Assembly: GCA_017519205.1 (NCBI GenBank)
Contig: JAFWSW010000054.1
Span: 1 to 35,849 of the forward strand
From: Clostridiales bacterium
GTDB lineage: Bacteria; Bacillota; Clostridia; Saccharofermentanales; Saccharofermentanaceae
Length of the DNA: 35,849 nucleotides
Reading direction: 5' to 3'
Shown here: positions 1 through 8,200 of the stretch, in pieces
Numbering within the stretch: the stretch's first letter is position 1
Layout: each line of letters opens with the position of its first letter
Notes under the pieces: generated by a model
The model's database searches: none
Seen by the model: the letters and a program-made list of their open reading frames with translations, nothing else
Told to the model about the DNA's origin: nothing
Position numbers and translations under genes: made by a program

Positions 1-725
1 CCTGCGGACATGAGCTGGGAGCACTGGATCTGGTGCCGATCTTCAGCTGGCTGTGCCTCGGAGGAAAATGCCGTTACTGCAAGACGCCGATCTCTTCCAG
101 ATATATTAAGATCGAGAGCCTGACGGCACTGATGTATATGGTGATGGCAGCGACACATCTGTCCATGTTCCTGGATCCGACGGATGTCGACCCGATGACC
201 AATATCTTCCCGTTCATCGAGCTCTGTGCGCTCTTTATCATGATCAACGTGGTGATCGTCGAGATGATGATCCAGCACGATACGGGATCTTCCATGTACC
301 GCCTTTCCATAGCACTGGGAATCGATTTTGCGGTTCAGCTTATCGCACGGGTTCTTGCGGTAACAACAAATGATTCCGTTTCCGGGAAGCTGGCAGACAA
401 ACTCGCAGACTGGGGCGTAGAGATCCTGGTCGGCGCGGTGATCGCATTCGCAGCGGTAGTGCTGGCGGTGCTTTTCGCGAATAGACCGAAAGAAATGAGC
501 AAATATCTTCACGATCCGAAGTATAGAGGCGTGAGAACATCCGATGTATTTGCGATCGTTCTGGGCGCATGTATCGGCATCATTCCGGCAGCGGTTGCAT
601 CTGCTGTCTATCTGATCGGAAGGATCGCGATCGGTAACGGCAAGAATGTGAAGTATCTCGGCATTGTCCTCGCAGCCGGTGCAGCGGTCGGATATTTTGC
701 ATATTGCGCAATTCAAGTGATATAA
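1..725 (+). CDS. Prepilin peptidase-like (A24 family) membrane protein, 5' truncated
   Basis: The reading frame is open from base 3 and enters before the window, so the start is missing. The first visible residues (CGHELGALDLVPIFSWL, then GKCRYCKTPIS) match the N-terminal cysteine-rich domain of type IV prepilin peptidases, with a Cys-x-His and a C-x-x-C pair. Several hydrophobic segments follow. Family members cut prepilin leaders and methylate the new N terminus at the membrane, using two aspartates. Here the first catalytic region reads VIVEMMIQHD, with Glu where the Asp is usual. The GxGD motif reads RTSD, keeping only the Asp, before LGACIGI. The protein may therefore be an inactive or divergent paralogue. 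No pilin genes are visible. Fold assignment is fairly sure, activity is not. Confidence 0.7.
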   Translation, partial: CGHELGALDLVPIFSWLCLGGKCRYCKTPISSRYIKIESLTALMYMVMAATHLSMFLDPTDVDPMTNIFPFIELCALFIMINVVIVEMMIQHDTGSSMYRLSIALGIDFAVQLIARVLAVTTNDSVSGKLADKLADWGVEILVGAVIAFAAVVLAVLFANRPKEMSKYLHDPKYRGVRTSDVFAIVLGACIGIIPAAVASAVYLIGRIAIGNGKNVKYLGIVLAAGAAVGYFAYCAIQVI

Positions 726-726
726 T
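697..726 (+). promoter_or_regulatory. Putative sigma-A promoter for the yebC operon
   Basis: TTGCAT at 697-702 and a perfect TATAAT at 721-726 are separated by 18 bases. The -10 box overlaps the TAA stop codon (723-725) of the upstream gene. Transcription would begin near 733, giving a short leader that ends in the ribosome binding site AAAGGTGGAGG before yebC. Confidence 0.65.
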
Positions 727-761
727 ACTGTGTACATTTTTCTAAAGGTGGAGGTTTTCCT

Positions 762-1487
762 ATGTCCGGACATTCCAAGTGGAATAACATTAAGAGAAAG
801 AAAGAAGCATCCGATGCAGCCAAGGGTGCAGTGTTTACAAAGGTTGCCAAGGAGATCATGGTAGCTGTTAAGGCAGGAGGTCCGGATCCGGATAACAACT
901 CGAAACTCAAAGACGTAATCGCAAAGGCGAAAGCCGCAAACATGCCGAACGACAACATCAACCGCGCGATCAAGAAGGCGGCAGGTGCCGGTGAAGGCGA
1001 TGATTACGAAGAAATCGTATACGAAGGTTACGGCCCGGGTGGAATCGCCATCATGGTAAGAACCCTGACGAATAACCGTAACCGTACGGCGGCGGATATC
1101 CGTCATATCTTCGATAAGTACGACGGAAACATGGGTGTTTCCGGAAGCGTTTCCTTTATGTTCCAGGATAAGGGAACGATCATGATCGACTCCGAGGAGT
1201 TCGAAGACGAAGAGCAGGTCATGATGGATGCTCTGGACTGCGGTGCCGAGGACTTCAGCGCTGAGGACGGCTACTACGAGATCCTTACTGATCCGGCCGC
1301 TTACTATGAGGTCAAGGACGCACTCGAGGCGAAGGGTTATTCTTTCGTAGACTCTACACTGGGCCCGGTTCCGCTGAACTGGTCGAAGGTCGAGGATGAG
1401 GAGATCGCTACGAAGCTTGAGACCATGCTCGAGAAATTTGACGAGAACGACGACGTACAGGAAGTTTTTAATAACTGGGATAACTAA
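762..1487 (+). CDS. yebC: YebC/PmpR family protein (TACO1-like)
   Basis: The 241-residue protein begins MSGHSKWNNIKRKKEASDAA, the family hallmark, followed by the conserved KAKAANMPNDNINRAIKKAAG and YEGYGPGGIAIMV segments. Length is typical of the family (about 240-250). Members were first described as DNA-binding regulators. Related proteins, including mitochondrial TACO1, are now tied to translation, easing ribosome stalling. The ATG is preceded by GGTGGAGG at good spacing. It is the first gene of an apparent operon, with the next gene 22 bases downstream. Identification is near certain; the molecular role in this organism is inferred from the family. Confidence 0.96.
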   Translation: MSGHSKWNNIKRKKEASDAAKGAVFTKVAKEIMVAVKAGGPDPDNNSKLKDVIAKAKAANMPNDNINRAIKKAAGAGEGDDYEEIVYEGYGPGGIAIMVRTLTNNRNRTAADIRHIFDKYDGNMGVSGSVSFMFQDKGTIMIDSEEFEDEEQVMMDALDCGAEDFSAEDGYYEILTDPAAYYEVKDALEAKGYSFVDSTLGPVPLNWSKVEDEEIATKLETMLEKFDENDDVQEVFNNWDN

Positions 1488-1509
1488 CTAATTAAGAGGT
1501 ATAGTAGGA

Positions 1510-2559
1510 ATGGATCTGCCGAAGCAAAAAGGCAAGGAACAGACTGAACACCCGGAAGAGAGGCAGGGAGCTTCCCGCCGGGGCGTGTTTATACCTGAGC
1601 TTCGCGCCACCCTGCGCCGTCTCGAGAAGAACGTCGAGACCCGTGCAACTGCGCGTATCGAGCGCCAGATCGAAAATGCGGCGAACGACGAGAAGGAGAT
1701 GCGTGAGATCCTTTCCAATATCGCGGTAGTTGCTTTTGTAGGATCATCCGGAACCGGTAAAAGCACCCGTGCGATCCGTGTTGCCAAACAGAATAACATC
1801 AAATACATCATCGATGACGGTCTTCTGATCAACGGAAGCCGCATCGTTGCCGGCAACTCTGCCAAGAAAGCGGCGACGAAGCTCGAGTCGGTGCGTCAGG
1901 CACTTTTCGAGGATCCGAGCCGTTCTTCCATCATGCGAAAAGCACTGGCAGAGAATCTTCCGTCGACACTCATGATCCTCGGTACTTCCGATGCCATGCT
2001 CGAAAAGATCTGTAATAACCTCTGGCTGAACCAGCCGGCAATGCTGATCAGGATCGAGGATGTCAGCTCGGAAGAGGAGATCGCTTCTGCGAAGAACACA
2101 CGTCTTCGTGAAGGTATGCATACGATCCCGGTACCGAGCATGGAGATCAAGCATGAGTTCTCCGGTTATTTTTCCGATCCGCTCAACCGTCTTAGAAGAA
2201 GATGGGATAGAGAGCGCGGACTGCAGCCGGTCGTTCCGGAAACAGAGCGAACGGTCGTACGTCCGACATTCTCGAGTTTGGGAAGTTATTCTATCTCGGA
2301 CGATGCGCTTTTAGACCTTGTCCGGATCATCTTGAGGAAGGTGCCGGGTGTGCACGATGTTGTCGGGTTTAATTCCGAGAAACGTGTATATGGTGTCGTC
2401 TTAAGTATCGACCTCGAACTTTACTACGGATTCAATGCCCAGGAGGTGCTCTATAATGCACAGCAGCGCCTGGGAAGATACATCGAGGAATATTCCTCGA
2501 TCAATATGGTCGCGGTAGATGTCCGTGCCAAGCGCCTGATCCACGAAGATCCGGCCTGA
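1510..2559 (+). CDS. P-loop NTPase with C-terminal Asp23/Gls24-like domain
   Basis: This 349-residue protein has an Arg/Glu-rich N terminus and a Walker A motif GSSGTGKST at residues 78-86. An acidic patch IDDGLLI follows at 101-107, and a sensor-like ILGTSD at 156-161. Residues about 261-345 resemble the Asp23/Gls24 envelope-stress domain: an opening ISDDALLDL helix, the VPGV turn near 278-281, a strand pair around VYGVVLSIDLELYYG, then a helix and VAVDVRAKRL. There is no signal peptide or membrane segment, so it is likely cytoplasmic. I recall similar proteins in many Clostridia without an assigned function. The ATPase core is sure from the P-loop, and the Asp23 assignment rests on pattern similarity. 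It sits between yebC and the DUF6062 gene in one operon. Confidence 0.75.
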   Translation: MDLPKQKGKEQTEHPEERQGASRRGVFIPELRATLRRLEKNVETRATARIERQIENAANDEKEMREILSNIAVVAFVGSSGTGKSTRAIRVAKQNNIKYIIDDGLLINGSRIVAGNSAKKAATKLESVRQALFEDPSRSSIMRKALAENLPSTLMILGTSDAMLEKICNNLWLNQPAMLIRIEDVSSEEEIASAKNTRLREGMHTIPVPSMEIKHEFSGYFSDPLNRLRRRWDRERGLQPVVPETERTVVRPTFSSLGSYSISDDALLDLVRIILRKVPGVHDVVGFNSEKRVYGVVLSIDLELYYGFNAQEVLYNAQQRLGRYIEEYSSINMVAVDVRAKRLIHEDPA

Positions 2560-2580
2560 TACCCTCTGGGAGGTTTTCTT

Positions 2581-3348
2581 ATGAAAGTTGAAAAGATCTA
2601 TACCATTCCGGTGAATGATGCGTATTCTTCGACCTGTGCCTGCCCGCTCTGTGCGCTGAAGGCGAAAGTCGAAGGCGATTCTCTGGATTACTATCTCGGA
2701 CCGTCCCTGATGGAACCGGACAACCGTGTGCTTACAAACGAACAGGGCTTCTGTGGTGACCATCTGAACAAGATGTTCGGACGCGAGATCAACCGTCTCG
2801 GAATGGGCCTTATGCTCCACACACATATCCAGGATGTGAAGAAATCCACGGATCCGCTTTGGGAGAAAGCCGCACCGGCGAAAAGAACGCTTCTGTCCGG
2901 AAAGGATGCGGAGTATAAGAAGCGCCTGACCGCCCTTGCCGATAAGATCGATTCGAGACTGGAATCCTGCATCATCTGCGAGAAGATCAACACCACCATG
3001 AAGCGCTATATGGAAGTCATCATGTGGCTGTATTTCGAGGATGCATCCTTCCGTGAGACCTTTGCGACAAAGACATATCACTGCCTTCCGCATGTGGCGA
3101 TGCTGCTCCGTGCGGCAGCGGATGAGCTGAACCAGAACCAGGCATCCGAGTTTGTCGCAGCGCTGGCCAAGACGCATAATGAGGGCCTCGATGAGCTGAT
3201 CAAGGATGTGGAGTGGTTTACGCTGAAATTCGATTATAGAAATAAAGAGAAGCCGTGGGGGAACAGTAAGGATGCTGTTCCGAGAGCTATCGCCATGCTC
3301 GGCGGAGACTCGGCAGATGCTCCTTCCGCGAAGGAGGGTGACAAATAA
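2581..3348 (+). CDS. DUF6062 family protein with two Cys/His modules
   Basis: The 255-residue protein opens with MKVEKIYTIPVNDAY and matches what I know of DUF6062, a clostridial family without known function. Two modules of the same form are visible: C21-x2-C24 with C58-x2-H61, and C130-x2-C133 with C168-x2-H171. This suggests an internal duplication and two bound metals, probably zinc. C19 is an extra cysteine beside the first pair. There are no membrane segments. The start is supported by GGGAGG eight to nine bases upstream, and the stop overlaps the next start by one base (TAATG), so the two are probably translationally coupled. Family call is good; metal binding is inferred. Confidence 0.72.
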   Translation: MKVEKIYTIPVNDAYSSTCACPLCALKAKVEGDSLDYYLGPSLMEPDNRVLTNEQGFCGDHLNKMFGREINRLGMGLMLHTHIQDVKKSTDPLWEKAAPAKRTLLSGKDAEYKKRLTALADKIDSRLESCIICEKINTTMKRYMEVIMWLYFEDASFRETFATKTYHCLPHVAMLLRAAADELNQNQASEFVAALAKTHNEGLDELIKDVEWFTLKFDYRNKEKPWGNSKDAVPRAIAMLGGDSADAPSAKEGDK

Positions 3349-3779
3349 TGGAAATGGGTAAGATCTTTACAAATGAAAATACCCAGACCGTGCCGCAGAT
3401 CGCACTGACCGACAGAGAAGGTTCTCCGAAAAGAGTCGTTCTCGTGATCGAAGGAGAGATCGTCGGTGACAATAAAGGGGACGATGCATCCCAGGAGCAC
3501 GGAAAAGAACTGATGCTTCATGCGCTTAAGAGTCTGAAGACGGCGAAGGTTGTCCCGGATGAGATCATCCTGATCCATGACGGAGTACGCCTGATCCTCC
3601 CGGAGAGCGAGTGCTTCTGCTGCTGGAAAGATATTCTCGACCGTGAGATCGTCGTAAAAGCCTGCAATGAGACGCTTTTCTATCTCGGGAAGATCCCGGA
3701 GGATCCGAGGATCATCTGCGAGGATATGGCGGATCTTCTTCAGAGCATGCTCACGGCAGACCGCATCGTGCGTCTTTAA
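3348..3779 (+). CDS. DsrE-fold protein, YedF C-terminal-like
   Basis: The 143-residue protein has the layout of DsrE-like domains, such as the C-terminal half of YedF: a first strand RVVLVIEGEIVG, a helix with GKELMLHALKSL, then PDEIILIHDGVRL and a terminal helix ending ADRIVRL. A cysteine lies in the region where the family often has its active cysteine (residue in VVKACNETLFYLG), and a C-x-C-C cluster sits near ESECFCCW. DsrE-fold proteins often handle sulfur on cysteine persulfides. The TusA-like N-terminal half of YedF is absent. It starts inside the stop codon of the DUF6062 gene. The fold is moderately sure; a sulfur-relay role is only suggested. Confidence 0.6.
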   Translation: MEMGKIFTNENTQTVPQIALTDREGSPKRVVLVIEGEIVGDNKGDDASQEHGKELMLHALKSLKTAKVVPDEIILIHDGVRLILPESECFCCWKDILDREIVVKACNETLFYLGKIPEDPRIICEDMADLLQSMLTADRIVRL

Positions 3780-3794
3780 TTTCAGGAGTAAGAC

Positions 3795-4523
3795 ATGTCC
3801 GCAGTTAAAAGATATAAAAAGGAAGATATAGTAACCTACTGTCTCGGTGCGACGGTCAGCATGGAATATCTGAACATCCGCCCGGAAGTGGTCACACAGG
3901 TATATCTGCACAGTGCTTTTTACGAATCGGAAACGAAAGAAAAGATCCTCTCGATCTGCTCAAAACGGCATATTCCCTGCGATGTGAACGATAAAGTATT
4001 TCAGATCCTGTCGCAGAAAGAGAACTGCTTCGTGATCGCCATGATCAAAAAGTACAGCTGTGATCTCGATAAAGATGCTTCACACGTCGTACTGGTCAAT
4101 CCCGGAAACTCGGGAAATGCAGGAACGATCATCCGCTCGGCGGCCGGTTTTGGTGTAAAGAACATCGCCATTATCCGCCCGGGAGTAGACTTCTTCGACC
4201 CGAAGGTCATCCGCGCATCGATGGGTGCACTGAGCCGAATTAACTTCAAGTACTACGATAGCTGGGAAGACTATGAGAAGACGGACGGCGCCGGAAACAG
4301 GCATTTCTATCCGTTCATGCTCGACGGAAGCACGCTCCTTCATGAGACGAAGATCGAGAAGCCGTTCTCCTTGATCATGGGAAACGAAGCGACCGGTCTT
4401 CCTTCTGAATTTTCAAAGATCGGGTGTCCGGTCCGGATCGAGCACACGAACAATATCGACAGTCTGAACCTCCCGATCGCGACCAGCATCGGTCTTTACG
4501 AGGCGACGAAGGGCGATTTTTAA
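3795..4523 (+). CDS. TrmH/SpoU family RNA 2'-O-methyltransferase
   Basis: The 242-residue protein carries the three SpoU motifs. Motif 1 is NPGNSGNAGTIIRSA near residues 102-116, motif 2 is FSLIMGNEATGLP at 191-203, and motif 3 is IDSLNLPIATSIGLYE at 221-236. These form the trefoil-knot S-adenosylmethionine site. The N-terminal 95 residues look like a small substrate-binding domain, as in the 23S rRNA or tRNA 2'-O-ribose methyltransferases. The target nucleotide cannot be read from sequence. It is the last gene of the yebC operon, 15 bases after the DsrE-like gene, with AGGAG upstream of the ATG. Family assignment is very sure. Confidence 0.9.
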   Translation: MSAVKRYKKEDIVTYCLGATVSMEYLNIRPEVVTQVYLHSAFYESETKEKILSICSKRHIPCDVNDKVFQILSQKENCFVIAMIKKYSCDLDKDASHVVLVNPGNSGNAGTIIRSAAGFGVKNIAIIRPGVDFFDPKVIRASMGALSRINFKYYDSWEDYEKTDGAGNRHFYPFMLDGSTLLHETKIEKPFSLIMGNEATGLPSEFSKIGCPVRIEHTNNIDSLNLPIATSIGLYEATKGDF

Positions 4524-4571
4524 AGAAATACCGGCCTCTGCAGAAAATTTGCCGAAAAAACAAAAAAACTC

Positions 4572-4600
4572 TTGCACCGCGTTATTATGCATGGTAAAAT
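4572..4600 (+). promoter_or_regulatory. Putative sigma-A promoter for rpsT
   Basis: TTGCAC at 4572-4577 and TAAAAT at 4595-4600 are 17 bases apart. The predicted start near 4607 gives a leader of about 38 bases that contains GGAGGTGAAGG before rpsT. Confidence 0.7.
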
Positions 4601-4644
4601 GTCTCGGTGTCTGATTAAAGATAAAACTGATGGAGGTGAAGGAA

Positions 4645-4908
4645 ATGCCGAATATCAAGTCCGCATGTAAGCGAGTTAAGGTTGCTGAGAAGAAGACCTT
4701 GGCTAACAAAATGAAGAAGAGCGAGATGCGCACCATTGTCAAGAAGGCAACGGCTTCTATCGCCGCCTCTGATGATAATTCCGCAGAGCTCGTTAAGGAC
4801 GCTCAGGTTGCACTGGATAAGGCTGCTGCTAAAGGATATATCCACAAGAACGCAGCTGCTAGAAAGAAGTCCAGACTTGCTAAGGCTGCTAACGCAGCAA
4901 AAGCTTAA
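4645..4908 (+). CDS. rpsT: 30S ribosomal protein S20
   Basis: The 87-residue basic protein MPNIKSACKRVKVAEKKTL... with KGYIHKNAAARKKSRL at its end is a clear S20, a primary binder of 16S rRNA in the small subunit. An in-frame ATG at 4630 would add five residues (MEVKE), but it lies inside the ribosome binding site GGAGGTGAAGG. The ATG at 4645 has the right spacing and gives the conserved MPNIKSA start. The gene has its own promoter and a terminator straight after the stop, so it is probably a single-gene unit. Confidence 0.95.
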   Translation: MPNIKSACKRVKVAEKKTLANKMKKSEMRTIVKKATASIAASDDNSAELVKDAQVALDKAAAKGYIHKNAAARKKSRLAKAANAAKA

Positions 4909-4934
4909 TTGCTTCTGAAATCGTTTATGAAGAT

Positions 4935-4961
4935 CCCGGTTCGAAAGAGCCGGGTTTTTTT
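4935..4961 (+). terminator. Rho-independent terminator of rpsT
   Basis: An 8-bp stem (4935-4942 with 4947-4954, one G-U pair) closes on a GAAA tetraloop and is followed by seven T residues. It lies 26 bases after the rpsT stop. Confidence 0.9.
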
Positions 4962-5077
4962 ATTCCCTAAAGTTTTGCGAAAAGCACCCGCAGTGTTACG
5001 AAACGATTCGTATGTTAACAAATTGTTTCGAAATGCTAAAAATACCGTTATTCCACCTAAATGAGCCTCAAAATTCC

Positions 5078-5105
5078 TTGAAATATTTTTTTTGCCTTGT
5101 ATACT
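5078..5105 (+). promoter_or_regulatory. Putative promoter of the giant adhesin gene
   Basis: TTGAAA at 5078-5083 and TATACT at 5100-5105 are 16 bases apart. The start would be near 5112, leaving a leader of roughly 97 bases. This is the only longer gene-free stretch in the window (4909-5208). It otherwise holds the rpsT terminator, AT-rich DNA with the motif TTTCGAAA at about 5027 and a related ACGAAACGATTCGT-like dyad at about 4998, and a 14-bp tandem repeat before the start codon. No small gene is apparent. Confidence 0.45.
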
Positions 5106-5161
5106 TGCTATAAGGAATAATGTCGAAACGTGTGTTTTTCTTACGGGTTTTTGACGTATTG

Positions 5162-5197
5162 TGACAGTCTAGTGATGACAGTCGAGTTATGACAAAG
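5162..5197 (+). repeat. 14-bp tandem repeat in the adhesin leader
   Basis: TGACAGTCTAGTGA (5162-5175) is followed at once by TGACAGTCGAGTTA (5176-5189) and then a partial copy TGACAAAG (5190-5197) that runs into the AAAGGGG ribosome binding site. The first two units differ at two positions. It lies in the predicted 5' leader, so it could be a repeated protein-binding site or act on translation. No known operator is recognised. Confidence 0.6.
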
Positions 5198-5208
5198 GGG
5201 ATGCTTAT

Positions 5209-8200
5209 ATGAAAAAGTTTTTCAGATCAAAGAAGTTTATTGGTGTGACCAGTGCGCTCCTGGCGACATCTCTTGTTCTCGGAACAATCGCCGTGCGGAG
5301 ATCTCAGAGAGGAATTCAAGTCGGGATCCCGACCGTGAATGCGGACTCGGATCTGATGGACTATGACTCATCGAGTCAGGTCAACTACAGTACGGTCCTC
5401 GGTCGTGCGGTGGATTACGGTATTCTGACAAGGAATCTGGAACACTTGCACCACATGCAGACGACGTTTGCTACCAGTGTATACACAGGAGGAAAGTACT
5501 CGTGTGACGCGAACCTTTCCGGTCCTGCCGCTGCACAGTTCATCGTTGCGGAGATGACAGAAGGATCCGAACTCCGTTTCAGTGATGATGTGTATAACCA
5601 GCATATGAACTATGTTGTAGATACAACGTATGAGCTGGCATATAATCCCCCGCGTATCCATAGTGCGAAACCGAATCTGATCGAAGTTCTCCCCAGAACA
5701 TATGAAAAGGATGTCCTTAATACCAATCTGGATAAGATTATCGACCATATCCAGACAGAATCTGCAGCGCTTGCAGCGAAACCGGCGATTGATGTGGATG
5801 ATGTGCTGAAAAGATCAGCCACAGACCCCAACCAGTATATTCTTGATCTGGATGACGATGCCTATGAAGGCGCTACTATTTATTTTGATGTAGAAGAAGG
5901 AAGCCCGTTCCTTACGGCGATGGGAAATAATCTGGAAATCAAGAAGAGATCCAGTACTATCATCGTGTTTAATGTCAAGGGTTCCAATGTTACCCTTAAA
6001 AATGTCAATATTACTACTGCCGGAAAAGAAAAGCAGAGTTGTACTACGAACTGGAGTTCTCCGCTGGACGAGAAGAATACATTCGTTGATCAGGAAATCG
6101 CAAGAAAGCTCATCTGGAACATGCCGGAAGCAACCGAAGTTGTCCTGGATTCATGTGCCGGTGCTTTCATTGTTCCCAGAAACGATGCACATCTTGAGGT
6201 TGCGGGTACTCCGAGTGCCGGCTGGATCGCCTGCGCAGGTACGACTACAATCGAGAAGTGTGAGTTCCACTTTGTCTTTACTGACCGTACCGAGGAAGGC
6301 AACGATGTACATAACAGTTACATGCACTTTGCCACAAAGAAGGCTTTCACCAAGGATTTCAGTCAACCGAACAAAGACGAGAATGTTCTGACAAATGTAC
6401 GTCTTCTCAAGGGTGATTACAGTTTCTCCCTTACTGAGATGACGGATGCTACTTTCAGCCAGAAAAAAGACGATGCAGGACTGAATCCGAACCCTGCAGT
6501 TGTAGATAATGATGATTTCGGTAAGGTGACCTTCCCGTCCCTGACGGTCGATGTTACAACGGTCGATCCACGCCAGCCGCTCCATCGTTACTTCAAGATC
6601 ACAGAAACTCAGAATGTTCAGAGAGATACTAAGATCACGGCTTCTACCGGTGAGATCGACATCGATATGGAGATCAGAAATATCGAGGGTATCATCCACT
6701 ACTATATTACTTCTTATCACTATGCAACTGCACAGGATAAGGCTAACGGTAATTACTATAAGAAGAATGATGCTGTTGAGATGTCCGGTACGGAGTTCTC
6801 GCTCGGCGGTTTCTATAACCTCTATGAAGTAGAAACAGCTTCTATTGAAGTCACAAAGAGAGTCGAGTTTGAAAATGATGACAGCACAGGATTCCCGACA
6901 GATAAGAAATATAAGGTAGCTATCAAGAAGGGCGCCCAGTACGTCCAGAATGATAGTTCACTCGGCGGTGCGCCGAACTATTTCGAAGTTTCTGCAGACG
7001 GAACTCTTCGAATCGATAACCTTATGCTGGGTGAATACACTATCGTAGAGGACGAGGGTGATGTCGGTGATTTTGAACTGACAACGACCTATAATTCACA
7101 GACAGTTACGCTGACTTCTAATGGTGAAGTGGGATCATCCACGATCACCAACCACTATAAGAAGGTCGATCACTCGAATGAAGCGACCCTGAAAGTTAAG
7201 AAGACGGTTGAAGTTGAAGGTGAAACAACGCTTCCGAAAGCTTTTGCGAACAAGGAATACCCGTTCATCGTGAAAGCAACCCCCACTGCCGGCGGCCAGG
7301 CTATGTGGGTCGAGAACACAAAGGGAGGTCTCGTTTACAGCCCGTCGATCATGTACGTCAAAGCGGGAGAGGAAGTAGAGATCAAGGGACTCCAGCCGGG
7401 TTACTCCTATGAAGTCGAAGAGTGGGGCGGTTATGGTCCGCAGCAGATATTCGAAGTAGCCGGATATGATTTCAAGCAGAACGATAGTACAACGAAAGTG
7501 ACTGTTCCGGCACTCGGCGCCGGAGACGTAGGAAATGCGGAACTGATCAATAAGTATGAGAAGAAAGTCGGTTATCTCCGCATTTCAAAGCGCTTCGTCG
7601 AAGCGGATATCAATAATATCCAGCAGTCATCTACGGATATTACCAATCCGGAAACCGAACTCGATCTTTCCGGACTGGTATTCCATGTTACAGGCCCCAA
7701 TGGCTTCAGCAGAGATATTACCTGGAGTGAATTTACCAACAATGAATATGTCTTTACCGATCCGGTACCGCTGGGTAAATATACGATCACAGAGACCGGA
7801 GCTGAACAGACAGGTAAAGGAAAGTATGTATTTGTTCAGGCGATCGTCGGTGATACCACTGTAGGCCCCGGCGAGAACCAGGCACATCCGAAAAACGTAG
7901 TTGTCAGAAATGCGTATAGAAATACAGAGACAAATCCGCTCCCGACAGGTAGGCTGATGATTCAGAAGTCAGTAGTACCTTCTACCGCTTCGATGACATC
8001 CTTTAATCTCCTTGTTACTACGGTGCAGAATGGTCAGACACTGTACTGCAAGTTTGACGGGACGGGTGCTTTTGTAAGCGCGGATGTAGTTGCGCAGGGC
8101 GCTGACCTGTCTGCATACAAGGTAGCCATCAACACCAATGGCGGCAATGGTAATCTCACACTTACAGGTCTTCCTATCGGAACATATACAGTATCTGAGG

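Noticed and set aside
3795-4523. Motif 1 of the SpoU enzyme seemed to carry an insertion (NPGNSGNAG)
   Set aside because: It fits the common P-x-N-x-GN-x-G-T-I-I-R form of the family, so nothing is unusual.
4630-4644. Earlier in-frame ATG for rpsT
   Set aside because: It lies in the ribosome binding site and adds MVEKE-like residues absent from S20 proteins.
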